DNA of 64,000 nt from Paragemmobacter straminiformis (GTDB taxonomy: Bacteria; Pseudomonadota; Alphaproteobacteria; Rhodobacterales; Rhodobacteraceae): the NCBI RefSeq assembly GCF_014243445.1, contig NZ_JACLQD010000006.1, positions 1-64,000 on the forward strand, given 5' to 3'. The notes beneath the pieces were generated by a model, which did no database searches, had not been told where the DNA came from, and saw only the letters and a list, made by a program, of their open reading frames with translations. Positions 24,570 through 33,063 of the stretch are shown in pieces (the first letter of the stretch is position 1; the number at the start of each line of letters is the position of its first letter). The position numbers and the translations under genes are program-made.

Positions 24570-27500
24570 TCAGGCGGCGAAGCGGCCGCCCTCGACGATC
24601 CGGGCCTGTCCAAGGGCGCTCAGGCTTTCGAGCAGCGGTTGCACCGATCCGGCACGGGCGCGGAGGAACTGGCGGGCCACCTGTTCGGGGGTCGCGGTGC
24701 CAAGGTCGGACAGCGTGGCACGGACGGCGGCGATCTGTTCGGGCAGGGTCTTGGGCCAGGGCGCCTTTGCCGTGCTTTCGGCGGGGCCGATGTCCAGCGC
24801 GGTCTGCTGGCCGGTCGCCACGGCGGCGCGTCCGGCGGGGTTCTGGTAGTCGGGGCGAAGCCAGCGGACCATCCCCTGCGCCTCTTCCGCCGCACGGGCG
24901 CGGTTCAGCGCGACAAGGCGGATCAGGATATCCTCGTCGGTCAGGTCGGCGGGCCAGCCATAGGCGGCGGCGACGGCGGCATCGATGCGGTCGTGAATGT
25001 CCTTCAACAGGCCGATCAGGCCCTGATCATAGACCTCGCGATCCTTGCCTTCGATCCGTTCCCCCGCGCGCAGCTTTTCCAGCACGTTGTACATGGCAGT
25101 CAGGGTCAGCTTCGGATGGGCCTTCTGCCGCTCCTTGCGATGCGCGTCGAGTTCCTCGCCCAAGGCGCGAAGGGCAGCCCTCTGCGCCTCGGTCGGGTCG
25201 GGGAAGGGGAAGGGGTCGAAGCAGCGAGATTTGTTGTAGCGGGGTCGATCTTCGAGGGTGCCGCCTGCTGTCAGCGCCCAAGCGACGTGGAAGCGGCTGG
25301 ACAGCACCGACAGGATCCAAGCCTCTGGACTCGCAATTGCGACCAGCATGTTGTCTGGCAAGGTCCCCTCCGGGAGGAACTGGAAGATACGATGTTTCGC
25401 TGTCTCGACGGTGACAATGTATCTGCCGATTTCGTCCAGCGCGGGCCTAAATGGGCCAAGCGGTTCGCCGAAGAGCCACCATCTCCGTTTCCGACTTTCG
25501 CGGTTGTTACTCTGCCTTTCCGGCCAGACGGTATCTTTTAAATGCTGGAAAACTGTAGGCACACGCGACTGGACTTGGCCTTCCGAGTAGCCCCAAAGGT
25601 CAATTACCATCACCTTCCGTGAGATTCCCAGCAAGTCACGGCCGTTGCAGTAGTCTTTGATTACCCGCGCTACCTCTTGGTTCGACGCGAGTCCAAGCGC
25701 CTTGGCTCGCTCCCGCGTCACGATAAATCCTGCTCCGAAGAGCATGACGCCTCTGGTCGATATCTTGTCATTCGCCCGCAGCGCCTTGGCGCCCGCCACA
25801 TCCGCCCCCACCCGCAAATCCGCCTGAATCGTCCCCTGCGCCTCGGCCAGCGTCACGTCGCGGCCCTCGGCCCCTTCCTCGGTCTTGGTCTCGGCCGTCA
25901 CCGTCAGCAGGCGGCCCGTGATCCGGCCCTTTTCGGCCACGGTCATGGCAATGCGCACGGCCGCCCCCTCGCCCGCATCCACCCAAGGATGGTCGGGAAT
26001 GGCGAAAACCAGCCCCAGCGGGGTTTTCGGGTCGTTCAGATGCGCATCAAGCACCTTGCGGTTGAAGGTCTGGCGCAGCGAATTCGTGGTGATCAGCCCG
26101 AAGCGGCGGCAGCCCCGCCCGTCCTTGTGGGCGCGGGCGGCAAGCGCCGCCTTCTCCCACCAGAACATCACGAAATCGGCGCTGTCCGGCACGCGGGGGT
26201 AGGCTTTGCGGATCGCCTCGGTATAGCCGTCGCCCAGCGCATCGCGCATCCGGCTTGCGCCGATGAAGGGCGGGTTGCCCACGATGAAATCCGCCTCGGG
26301 CCAGGCCGCGGGGCGGGGTTTGACGTAGTCCCACACCTGCACCCGCGCCTGCGGGTCCGGCACGGCCTCGCCCGTTACGGGGTGGGGAATGGTCGTGATC
26401 CCGTCCCAGCGCGTGACGGGCTGGCCATCCGCATCCAGTCGCGGGCGGCGGTCATCCCAGTCCAGCACGGCATCGCGGTTTTCGATATTGTGGAAATCCC
26501 TCAGCACCGGCTCGGCGGGGCTGGCGCTGCCGTGGGTGCGGAAATGCCATTGCAGATAGCCGATCCACAGCACGAGTTCCGCCACCGCAGCGGCCCAGGG
26601 GTTGACCTCGATCCCCAGAAACTGGTGCGGATCGACCGTATGGCCCGCCAGTTGCAGCGCGGTCTGCTCCTCGCCCAGCTCGGCCAGAAGCGCCGTCACC
26701 TCGCCCTCAAGCCGCTTCATCAGCTCAAGCGCGACATAAAGGAAATTTCCGCTGCCGCAGGCGGGGTCAAGCACGTGGATTTCGCACAGGCGGCGGTGGA
26801 AGGCATGGACGATGTCGCGCGCGCCATCGACCTGCCCCTGCCCCGCAAGGATCAGCGCCGAGGCCTGCACGTTCAGCCATTCCTGCCGCAAGGGCTGGAT
26901 CACCGTCGGGTTCACCAGCCGTTCGACATAGGCGCGGGGGGTGTAATGCGCCCCCAGCTTGTGCCGCTGCCGCGCGTCAAGCGCCCGCTCCAGAAGCGTG
27001 CCGAAAATGGCAGGCTCCACCTCGCGCCAGTCGCGCGCGGCGGCATCGATCAGCAGCGAAAGCTGCACCTCGTTCAGGGGCAGCGCCTCGGCCTCCTTGA
27101 ACAGCCCCCCGTTGAACCGCTTGAGGTCCGTCATCAGCACGGGCGAGAAGCCGCCCGAATTCATCGTCTGCCACAGCGCCGTCAAGGCCGGTGCCGCATG
27201 TTCGGGATGGCCGCGCAACCGTTTGAGCAGGTCCGAGAAGCTGGACGCGGGGATCAGCTCGACATCCTCGGCGAACATGGTGAACAGGCAGCGCATCAGG
27301 AAGCGCGCGACATCCTCGCCCTTGTGGCCCTGCCCTTCGAACGACTTGCCAAGCGCCGCCAGCCGGTCGGCCACCTCGCGCGTCACCTCGGCCGCGACCC
27401 GCGACGGATCAAGCGCCTGCGGATCGGTCCAGATCAGCCGCAACCTCTCGCGCACCGCCTCGGTCCGCAGGTCCTCGAGCGCGATACGATAGCGCTTTCC

Positions 27501-28010
27501 GTCGGGAAACTGCGTGTAGCCCTGCCCCTGCCCCGAGAAATCGGCATAGACCTCGATCACATGGCCCACATCGACGACCAGCAGAAAGGGCGGCCAGCCA
27601 TCGGCACGCGACACGGCACGGGCATAGCCATCGGCCTGATTGCGGGCGCGCAGCATCGTGTCGTCCCACCGCCTCGTGCCGCGCGCGCCATGCCCCTTGC
27701 GCAGGGGTCCGGGCAGATCGGGCAGCAGGCCGGGCTGGGCCTCGTCAGGCAGGGCGGCGGCGCCCGTGCCCTGCTTGGCCTCCATCACGAAATGGCCGGC
27801 ACGGTAAAGGTCGATGAACCCGCGCGATTGCGCGCCGGTATGGATGAAGGTGACGGGATGCTCGAAGCAGTAGGAATTGGCGCGCGTCGCCTCGGTCGCG
27901 GGTGCGGGTTTGGGCAGGCCCAGCACGTCGCACAATTCATTCGCGAAGGTCTGGAAATTGGCCCGCTCGCTCCCGCCCGACGCCTTCCAGCGCGTAATGA
28001 ACTCTTCCAC
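24570..28010 (-). CDS. MmeI-like single-chain restriction-modification enzyme (type IIG/IIL)
   Basis: About 1146 residues from the GTG at 28010; no ATG is near and a TTG lies further up. N-terminal nuclease motif D67-X9-E77-X-K79 (FIDLYRAGHFVMEAKQ) has the spacing I recall for the MmeI PD-(D/E)XK site. The middle holds methyltransferase motif I DPACGSGNF (about 415-423) and motif IV NPPF (579-582), the latter typical of N6-adenine methylation. Roughly residues 720-880 should be the target-recognition domain, and the DNA encoding it is visibly poorer in GC than both flanks. One protein would thus both cut and modify. It stands alone, divergent from the thiamine operon, with no second restriction subunit. 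Confidence 0.85.
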   Translation of the reverse strand: MEEFITRWKASGGSERANFQTFANELCDVLGLPKPAPATEATRANSYCFEHPVTFIHTGAQSRGFIDLYRAGHFVMEAKQGTGAAALPDEAQPGLLPDLPGPLRKGHGARGTRRWDDTMLRARNQADGYARAVSRADGWPPFLLVVDVGHVIEVYADFSGQGQGYTQFPDGKRYRIALEDLRTEAVRERLRLIWTDPQALDPSRVAAEVTREVADRLAALGKSFEGQGHKGEDVARFLMRCLFTMFAEDVELIPASSFSDLLKRLRGHPEHAAPALTALWQTMNSGGFSPVLMTDLKRFNGGLFKEAEALPLNEVQLSLLIDAAARDWREVEPAIFGTLLERALDARQRHKLGAHYTPRAYVERLVNPTVIQPLRQEWLNVQASALILAGQGQVDGARDIVHAFHRRLCEIHVLDPACGSGNFLYVALELMKRLEGEVTALLAELGEEQTALQLAGHTVDPHQFLGIEVNPWAAAVAELVLWIGYLQWHFRTHGSASPAEPVLRDFHNIENRDAVLDWDDRRPRLDADGQPVTRWDGITTIPHPVTGEAVPDPQARVQVWDYVKPRPAAWPEADFIVGNPPFIGASRMRDALGDGYTEAIRKAYPRVPDSADFVMFWWEKAALAARAHKDGRGCRRFGLITTNSLRQTFNRKVLDAHLNDPKTPLGLVFAIPDHPWVDAGEGAAVRIAMTVAEKGRITGRLLTVTAETKTEEGAEGRDVTLAEAQGTIQADLRVGADVAGAKALRANDKISTRGVMLFGAGFIVTRERAKALGLASNQEVARVIKDYCNGRDLLGISRKVMVIDLWGYSEGQVQSRVPTVFQHLKDTVWPERQSNNRESRKRRWWLFGEPLGPFRPALDEIGRYIVTVETAKHRIFQFLPEGTLPDNMLVAIASPEAWILSVLSSRFHVAWALTAGGTLEDRPRYNKSRCFDPFPFPDPTEAQRAALRALGEELDAHRKERQKAHPKLTLTAMYNVLEKLRAGERIEGKDREVYDQGLIGLLKDIHDRIDAAVAAAYGWPADLTDEDILIRLVALNRARAAEEAQGMVRWLRPDYQNPAGRAAVATGQQTALDIGPAESTAKAPWPKTLPEQIAAVRATLSDLGTATPEQVARQFLRARAGSVQPLLESLSALGQARIVEGGRFAA

Positions 28011-28326
28011 AAGCAACTCGATACCGCACGCACAAATACAACCAACGCGAGCATTGCACGGCTTCAGGGCCAAGGGAAAGCCCCCAGATCACAAAGCCCC
28101 GCCCGCAGCCGGCGCAAAAGCCGAACGCAGCACCCGGATTTCAGGATCTTGCGGGCGAAGAACGGGGGGGATCAGGGTCGGCTGCCCCCCTCTCGCCCCT
28201 GACGCCGGCCTCTGGCTGCCAGACCTTTTCCGCCCCGCTTCCCCCCGCCCGCCGCAACGGGTGGCCCGTCACGCCAAGCCATTTCGCACTGGAAGCCGGT
28301 CAGCCCTTGTTCTAGACAGGCCCCGT
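28011..28326. other. Divergent intergenic region, restriction gene / thiamine operon
   Basis: About 315 bp between the restriction-enzyme start and the TPP riboswitch. It must hold promoters for both directions, but I see no convincing -35/-10 pair. Alternative starts of the restriction gene (TTG near 28016 and 28073) fall inside it. No operator of the TetR palindrome type is present. Confidence 0.4.
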
Positions 28327-28400
28327 GACAGGGGCGTCCGCGCATGCGGGCTGAGAAGCACCCTTTGAACCTGAACCAGATAATGCTGGCGGAGGAAGTC
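28327..28400 (+). ncRNA. TPP riboswitch (THI element)
   Basis: The plus strand contains the conserved thi-box parts in order: GGGGCGTCC (28331-28339), GGGCTGAGAAGCACCC, ACCTGAACCAGATAATGCTGG and GGAGGAAGTC. GAC (28327-28329) can pair with GTC (28398-28400) to close P1. It precedes thiM by 63 bases and probably represses thiM-thiE-thiD-thiYZX translation or transcription when thiamine pyrophosphate is abundant. The mechanism is not evident; there is no U-tract terminator before thiM. Confidence 0.95.
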
Positions 28401-28463
28401 GCGTGTGCCACCCGAATCCGGCTGGCATCCCGTCATTCCAACGCCCCTGAACCGGAGAATGGA

Positions 28464-29252
28464 ATGACCGATTGGGGCCAGAACCTTGCAACGATGCGGC
28501 GCAACGCGCCCTTGGTGCAGAACATCACGAATTACGTGGCGATGAACGTCATGGCGAATGTCATGCTGGCCGCAGGCGCCTCGCCCGCGATGGTGCATGC
28601 CGAGGAAGAGGTGGCCGAATTCGCAGGCTTCACCCCCGCGTTGACCATCAACATCGGCACGCTGAGCGGGGCTTGGGTCCGCTCGATGCTGCTCGCCGCA
28701 AAGACCGCCAGCGCGCGCGGCACCCCTTGGGTGCTCGACCCCGTCGCCGCAGGGGCGACGACCTTCCGGCGCGAGACGGCGGCGGCGCTCGTCGCGCTGA
28801 AACCCACGGTGATCCGGGGCAATGCGTCCGAAATCCTCGCCCTCTCCGGTGCTGGCGCTGCGGGCAAGGGCGTTGACGCCGCAGATGCCGTCGGGCAGGC
28901 CGAGGCGGGCGCGCGCACCCTTGCCCGCGCCACGGGATCGGTCGTCGCCGTCACGGGCGCGGTCGATTTCGTCACCGATGGCACACGCGCTTTCCACATC
29001 GCCAACGGCCACGCCACCATGCCGCTTGTGACCGCGCTTGGCTGTTCGCTGACAGGAATCGTCGGGGCCTTCCTCGTCGGCCAACCGCCGCTCGAAGCGA
29101 CAGTTGCGGCGCTGGCCTATTACGGGCTTGCCGGCGAATGCGCCGCTGCCACGGCCAAGGGTCCGGGCAGCTTTGCCACGGCCTTCGTCGATGCCTTGGC
29201 GAACCTGACCCCTGCCGAGGTGTCGGCCCGGGCCAGGGTCACGCAAGCATGA
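28464..29252 (+). CDS. thiM: Hydroxyethylthiazole kinase
   Basis: A 262-residue ThiM. PLVQNITNYVAMNVMANVMLAAGASPAMVHAEEE contains the substrate-binding NITN and GASP motifs, followed by PWVLDPVAAG, IRGNASEI and TALGCSLTGIVGAF. It phosphorylates 4-methyl-5-(2-hydroxyethyl)thiazole for salvage into thiamine. The ATG at 28464 follows CCGGAG; a longer in-frame opening runs through the riboswitch and is rejected. It is coupled to thiE by a 4-bp overlap. Presence of ThiM rather than ThiG/ThiH here indicates salvage of the thiazole moiety. Confidence 0.95.
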   Translation: MTDWGQNLATMRRNAPLVQNITNYVAMNVMANVMLAAGASPAMVHAEEEVAEFAGFTPALTINIGTLSGAWVRSMLLAAKTASARGTPWVLDPVAAGATTFRRETAAALVALKPTVIRGNASEILALSGAGAAGKGVDAADAVGQAEAGARTLARATGSVVAVTGAVDFVTDGTRAFHIANGHATMPLVTALGCSLTGIVGAFLVGQPPLEATVAALAYYGLAGECAAATAKGPGSFATAFVDALANLTPAEVSARARVTQA

Positions 29253-29854
29253 ACCTTTCGGTATATTTCGTCACCCCCGACGGGGCAGAGGATGCGCTCG
29301 TCCTCGCCGCGCTCCGGGGCGGGGTGGGTATCGTGCAACTGCGCGACAAGAATGTGTCCGACGCCGAGATGACGGCGCAGGCCCTGCGCCTTCTGCCCCT
29401 TTGCCGCGCGGCGGGCGTGCCGCTCGTCATCAACGACCGCCTGTCCGTCGCCCTCGCCTCGGGGGCGGACGGGCTGCACATGGGACAAGGCGATGGCGAT
29501 CCGGAAGCCGTCCGCGCGGCCTTGGGCGCTGGCAAGATCCTTGGCCTTTCCATCGAGACAGAAGCCCAGCTTGCCGCCATCCCGCCGGATTGCATCGACT
29601 ATATCGGTGCAGGCCCGATCCGCGCCACGGCGACAAAGCCGGACGCTGCCGCCCCGTTCGGCTTCGACGGGTTGGCCCGCATTGCCGCGCAGTCGCCCGT
29701 GCCGACCGTCGCCATCGGCGGCATCGGGCAGGGGGATGTCGCAGCGCTTAAGGCCGCAGGCTGCGCAGGACTGGCCATCGTCTCGGCGATCAGCGCAGCC
29801 GCCGACCCCGAAACCGCCACCCGCGCCCTTGTCACCGCATGGGGGCAGGCATGA
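29249..29854 (+). CDS. thiE: Thiamine-phosphate synthase
   Basis: A 201-residue ThiE TIM barrel. IVQLRDKNVSD, VPLVINDRLSVALASGADGLHMGQGD, YIGAGPIRATATKPDA and TVAIGGIGQGDV are the expected diphosphate- and substrate-binding segments. It couples HMP-pyrophosphate with thiazole phosphate to give thiamine phosphate. ATG overlaps the thiM stop and its own stop overlaps the thiD start (ATGA at both), so all three enzymes are translated together. Confidence 0.95.
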   Translation: MNLSVYFVTPDGAEDALVLAALRGGVGIVQLRDKNVSDAEMTAQALRLLPLCRAAGVPLVINDRLSVALASGADGLHMGQGDGDPEAVRAALGAGKILGLSIETEAQLAAIPPDCIDYIGAGPIRATATKPDAAAPFGFDGLARIAAQSPVPTVAIGGIGQGDVAALKAAGCAGLAIVSAISAAADPETATRALVTAWGQA

Positions 29855-30654
29855 TCCCGAACATCCTGTCCATCGCAGGCTCCGACCCTTCGGGCGGCGC
29901 GGGGATACAGGCCGACCTCAAGGCCATCTCGGCCAATGGCGGCTATGGCATGGCGGTCATTACCGCGCTTACCGCGCAAAATACGCGCGGAGTGCGGGAT
30001 GTGGAACTCGTCCGCCCCGCCTTCATCCGCGCCCAGATCGCGGCGATCCTTGACGATATCCGCGTCGATGCGGTCAAGATCGGCATGCTCGGCACGGCCG
30101 AGATCATCACCGCCGTGGTTGCCGAACTCGCCCGGCGCGGCCTGCCCGTCATCGTCGACCCCGTGATGGTCGCCAAGGGTGGCGACCGCCTGCTCGCCAC
30201 CGAAGCGGTCGCCGCGATGCGCGAGACGCTGTTGCCCATAGCCACGGTCATCACCCCGAACCTGCCCGAAGCCGCCGACCTGCTGTCCCTGCCCGAAGCG
30301 CAAAACCCCGAAGAGATGGAGGCGCAGGCGGCGGCGCTGCTGTCGCTCGGCCCGCGCTCGGTCTTCCTCAAGGGCGGGCATCTGGCGGGCGCGGACAGCC
30401 CCGACCTCTTCCTCTCGGCCACCGCCAGAGACTGGTCCAGCGCCCCGCGCATCGCGACGCGGAACACGCACGGCACCGGTTGCACGCTCTCGGCAGCACT
30501 TGCCACCCACCTTGCGCTGACAGGCGACCCGCTTGCCGCCGCAAAAGCGGCCAAGGCCTATACCCTCGGCGCAATCCGCGGGGCCGACCGCCTGACCGTG
30601 GGTCAGGGCCACGGCCCCACCGACCACTTCTTCGCGCAAAGGACCGCGCCGTGA
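29851..30654 (+). CDS. thiD: Hydroxymethylpyrimidine/phosphomethylpyrimidine kinase
   Basis: A 267-residue ribokinase-like ThiD. MIPNILSIAGSDPSGGAGIQAD is the N-terminal signature, VIVDPVMVAKGGDRLL and ITPNLPEAADLL follow, and NTHGTGCTLSAAL carries the catalytic-base region. It phosphorylates HMP twice to HMP-PP. The chosen ATG at 29851 overlaps the thiE stop; an alternative four codons upstream is less plausible. It overlaps the binding-protein gene downstream (GTGA). Confidence 0.95.
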   Translation: MIPNILSIAGSDPSGGAGIQADLKAISANGGYGMAVITALTAQNTRGVRDVELVRPAFIRAQIAAILDDIRVDAVKIGMLGTAEIITAVVAELARRGLPVIVDPVMVAKGGDRLLATEAVAAMRETLLPIATVITPNLPEAADLLSLPEAQNPEEMEAQAAALLSLGPRSVFLKGGHLAGADSPDLFLSATARDWSSAPRIATRNTHGTGCTLSAALATHLALTGDPLAAAKAAKAYTLGAIRGADRLTVGQGHGPTDHFFAQRTAP

Positions 30655-31574
30655 AACGCTTGCTCATCTCCCTTATGTTTCTCGCCCTGCCCGCGCAGGC
30701 CGCCGACAGGTTCACCGTCATGCTCGACTGGTTCGTGAACCCCGACCACGCCCCGATCATCGTCGCAGAACGGCGCGGCTACTTCCGCGATGCGGGGCTC
30801 GAGGTCGATCTCATCCCCCCCGCCGACCCCTCTGACCCGCCAAAGATGGTGGCAGCGGGGCAGGTCGACCTTGCCTTGGGCTACCAGCCGCAGCTTTATC
30901 TGCAACATGCGGGCGGGCTTGCGGTGGTGCGGGTGGGCGCGCTTGTGAATGACCCGCTCTATTGCGTGATGGTCAAAGCCGACGGCCCCGCCACGCTGGC
31001 GGACCTTGCCGGCAAGCGCATCGGCTTTTCCGTCCCCGGCATCGAAGAAGCGATCTTGCACCAGATGCTGCGCTCAAACGGCGTCACGCCCGACGAAGTC
31101 GAACAGATCAACGTCAACTTCGCCCTGACCACCGCCCTCGCCTCAGGTCAGGTCGATGCCGTTTCGGGCGCCTTCCGCAATTTCGAACCGCACCAGATGG
31201 CGGGTCTGGGCGAAAAGGCCCGCTGCTTCCTGCCCGAAGAAAACGGCGTGCCGGACTATGACGAACTGGTCTACCTTGCCAATCCGCAACGGATGGACCG
31301 TGACCGCATCACCCGCTTCCTTGACGCCACAGCCCATGCCGCCCGCGACATCGCCGCCGATCCGGCGGGCACATGGGCCGATTTCAAGGCCTATGCGCCG
31401 GAACTCGACGATGCGCTGAACGCCGCCGCATGGTCCGACACCGTGCCGCATCTTGCGCAAGACCCTTTCGCGCTGGATCCCGCGCGCTATGCCGCCTTCG
31501 GGTCTTTCATGGCGCAAGCCGGACTGATCCCCGCCGCCCCTCCCGTGGGCGAGATCGCGGTCTCGCTGCGGTGA
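30651..31574 (+). CDS. thiY: Thiamine-precursor ABC transporter substrate-binding protein (ThiY-like)
   Basis: A 307-residue NMT1/THI5-like periplasmic protein. A short Sec signal is visible (KRLLISLMFLALPAQA, cleavage after AQA). The mature part starts DRFTVMLDWFVNPDHAPIIVAERRGYF, the typical pyrimidine-precursor-binding opening, with KMVAAGQVDLALGYQPQLYL downstream. Homologues bind formylaminopyrimidine or HMP. The GTG start overlaps the thiD stop by 4 bp. Linkage to thiMED and the TPP riboswitch supports import of a pyrimidine precursor. Confidence 0.9.
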   Translation: MKRLLISLMFLALPAQAADRFTVMLDWFVNPDHAPIIVAERRGYFRDAGLEVDLIPPADPSDPPKMVAAGQVDLALGYQPQLYLQHAGGLAVVRVGALVNDPLYCVMVKADGPATLADLAGKRIGFSVPGIEEAILHQMLRSNGVTPDEVEQINVNFALTTALASGQVDAVSGAFRNFEPHQMAGLGEKARCFLPEENGVPDYDELVYLANPQRMDRDRITRFLDATAHAARDIAADPAGTWADFKAYAPELDDALNAAAWSDTVPHLAQDPFALDPARYAAFGSFMAQAGLIPAAPPVGEIAVSLR

Positions 31575-32257
31575 CAGGCTGGTCGCTTTCAGGCAGGCTC
31601 GTCCTGCGTGGAGAGGTGCTGTTCGACGGCACCCTTTCCATAGGCCAAGGCTGGACCTGCCTGATGGGTGCATCGGGGGCGGGCAAGACGACCTTGTTGC
31701 GCACCCTGTCGGACCTGCCCACCGCTGCGGGCTTTTCCGGCTGTGTCACACGGCCCGACCGCATCGGCTGGATGGCACAGACCGATCTTTTGCAACCACA
31801 TCTGACCGTTGCCGCCAATGTGGCGCTCATCGACCGTCTGGCCGGGCGCAGGGCCGATCCGGCCCGCATCCTGTCCCTGCTCGAAGCGACGGGCTTGGAC
31901 GGTTTCGCCAACCGCCGCCCCGCCACGCTGTCGGGCGGCCAACGCCAAAGGGTGGCGCTGGCGCGGGCACTGATGCAGGCGGCCCCCGTGCTGGCGCTCG
32001 ACGAACCTTTCTCGGCGCTCGACCCTGCGACGCGCGCGCGGATGCAGGAAACCGCGCGGCGGGCGCTTGCGGGATGCAGCGTCCTTATGGTCACGCATGA
32101 TCCGGCCGAAGCGCTGCGGATCGCCGACCGCATCCTCATCCTGTCGGGCGGAAAAGTGACCGAATTCCCGCTGCCGGATGCCGCCCCCTTGCGCGATCTG
32201 ACCGAAGCCGGAACCCTTGCCGCCCTCGGCCGCCTGAACCTTGCGGTGCAGCAATGA
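31571..32257 (+). CDS. thiZ: Thiamine-precursor ABC transporter ATPase (ThiZ-like)
   Basis: A 228-residue single ABC domain, shorter than average. Walker A is MGASGAGKTTLL, the Q-loop WMAQTDLLQPHLTV, the signature LSGGQRQRVALARAL, and Walker B VLALDEPFSALDP, with a switch His in MVTHDPAEAL. It energises the ThiY/ThiX importer. The GTG start overlaps the thiY stop (GTGA) and the stop overlaps the permease start (ATGA). Confidence 0.9.
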   Translation: MTGWSLSGRLVLRGEVLFDGTLSIGQGWTCLMGASGAGKTTLLRTLSDLPTAAGFSGCVTRPDRIGWMAQTDLLQPHLTVAANVALIDRLAGRRADPARILSLLEATGLDGFANRRPATLSGGQRQRVALARALMQAAPVLALDEPFSALDPATRARMQETARRALAGCSVLMVTHDPAEALRIADRILILSGGKVTEFPLPDAAPLRDLTEAGTLAALGRLNLAVQQ

Positions 32258-33063
32258 TGCGCGTCCTGATGCCCTTGGCGCTGATGGTCGCGCTATGGCA
32301 GGCCGCTGTGCTTCTCTCGCAGTTGCCGCCCTTCATCCTGCCTGCTCCGGGCGCCGTTCTGGTCGAGGCATGGACAAGCCGCGCCCTTCTTGCCACGCAT
32401 GGCCTCGTGACCCTGGCCGAGGTGCTGGCGGGCCTCGCCATCGGCACCGCCTTCGGGGCCGCCACCGCAATCGCCCTCCACCTCGCCCCGCCGCTGCGCC
32501 GGATCGCCGACCCGCTGCTGGCCGCTTCGCAGGCGCTGCCGGTCTTCGTCCTTGCCCCCGTTCTTACGATCTGGCTTGGCTACGGGATGGGACCGAAGAT
32601 CGCCATGACGGTGCTTCTGGTCTTCTTTCCGGTGCTGAGCGGTCTCGTCGATGCGATGGATGCGGTGCCGGACGCGCATCTCGACCTTGCCCGCATCGCC
32701 CGGGCCTCGCGCCTTCGCACGGTGCTGCTGCTAGGCCTGCCCCATGCGGCGGGGGGCTTGCGGTCGGGGCTGCGGATCGCTGCGACCTATGCGCCGACGG
32801 GCGCGGTGATCGGGGAATGGATCGGCGCGTCAAAGGGTCTTGGCTATCTGATGCTCATGGCCAATGCGCGATCGAGGGCGGAGCTGATGTTCGCGGCCCT
32901 TGCGGTGATCGTGGCCTTCACCCTCGCCCTGCGCGGCGCGGTGGGGCTTTGGCCCGCGCCGGGGGGTCAAAGCCCCGAAAGCCGCCCGATCAGGGCGGGC
33001 ACCTCGGCAAAGTCACGCGCCACGGCATCTGGACGCGCCGATTCCAGCGCCGCCCCGCCATAG
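32254..33063 (+). CDS. thiX: Thiamine-precursor ABC transporter permease (ThiX-like)
   Basis: A 269-residue membrane protein with about six hydrophobic helices and the cytoplasmic EAA-like loop DLARIARASRLRTVLLLGLPHAAGGL. It completes the ThiYZX importer. The last helix ends near LALRGAVGLWPAP; the following 30 or so residues are polar, alanine/serine/arginine-rich and are encoded by the antisense strand of the gph gene, which overlaps the end by 97 nt. A natural stop may have been lost, or a frameshift may have extended the tail. Confidence 0.85.
   Translation: MMRVLMPLALMVALWQAAVLLSQLPPFILPAPGAVLVEAWTSRALLATHGLVTLAEVLAGLAIGTAFGAATAIALHLAPPLRRIADPLLAASQALPVFVLAPVLTIWLGYGMGPKIAMTVLLVFFPVLSGLVDAMDAVPDAHLDLARIARASRLRTVLLLGLPHAAGGLRSGLRIAATYAPTGAVIGEWIGASKGLGYLMLMANARSRAELMFAALAVIVAFTLALRGAVGLWPAPGGQSPESRPIRAGTSAKSRATASGRADSSAAPP

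Noticed and set aside
25677-28202. Very long open frame on the plus strand (about 840 codons)
   Set aside because: It lies antisense to the restriction-modification gene, is rich in Arg/His/Gly/Pro and shows no domain. High-GC genes commonly leave such open antisense frames.
28344-28463. In-frame N-terminal extension of thiM
   Set aside because: The extension runs through the conserved TPP riboswitch, and the ATG at 28464 has a good ribosome site and the normal ThiM start.
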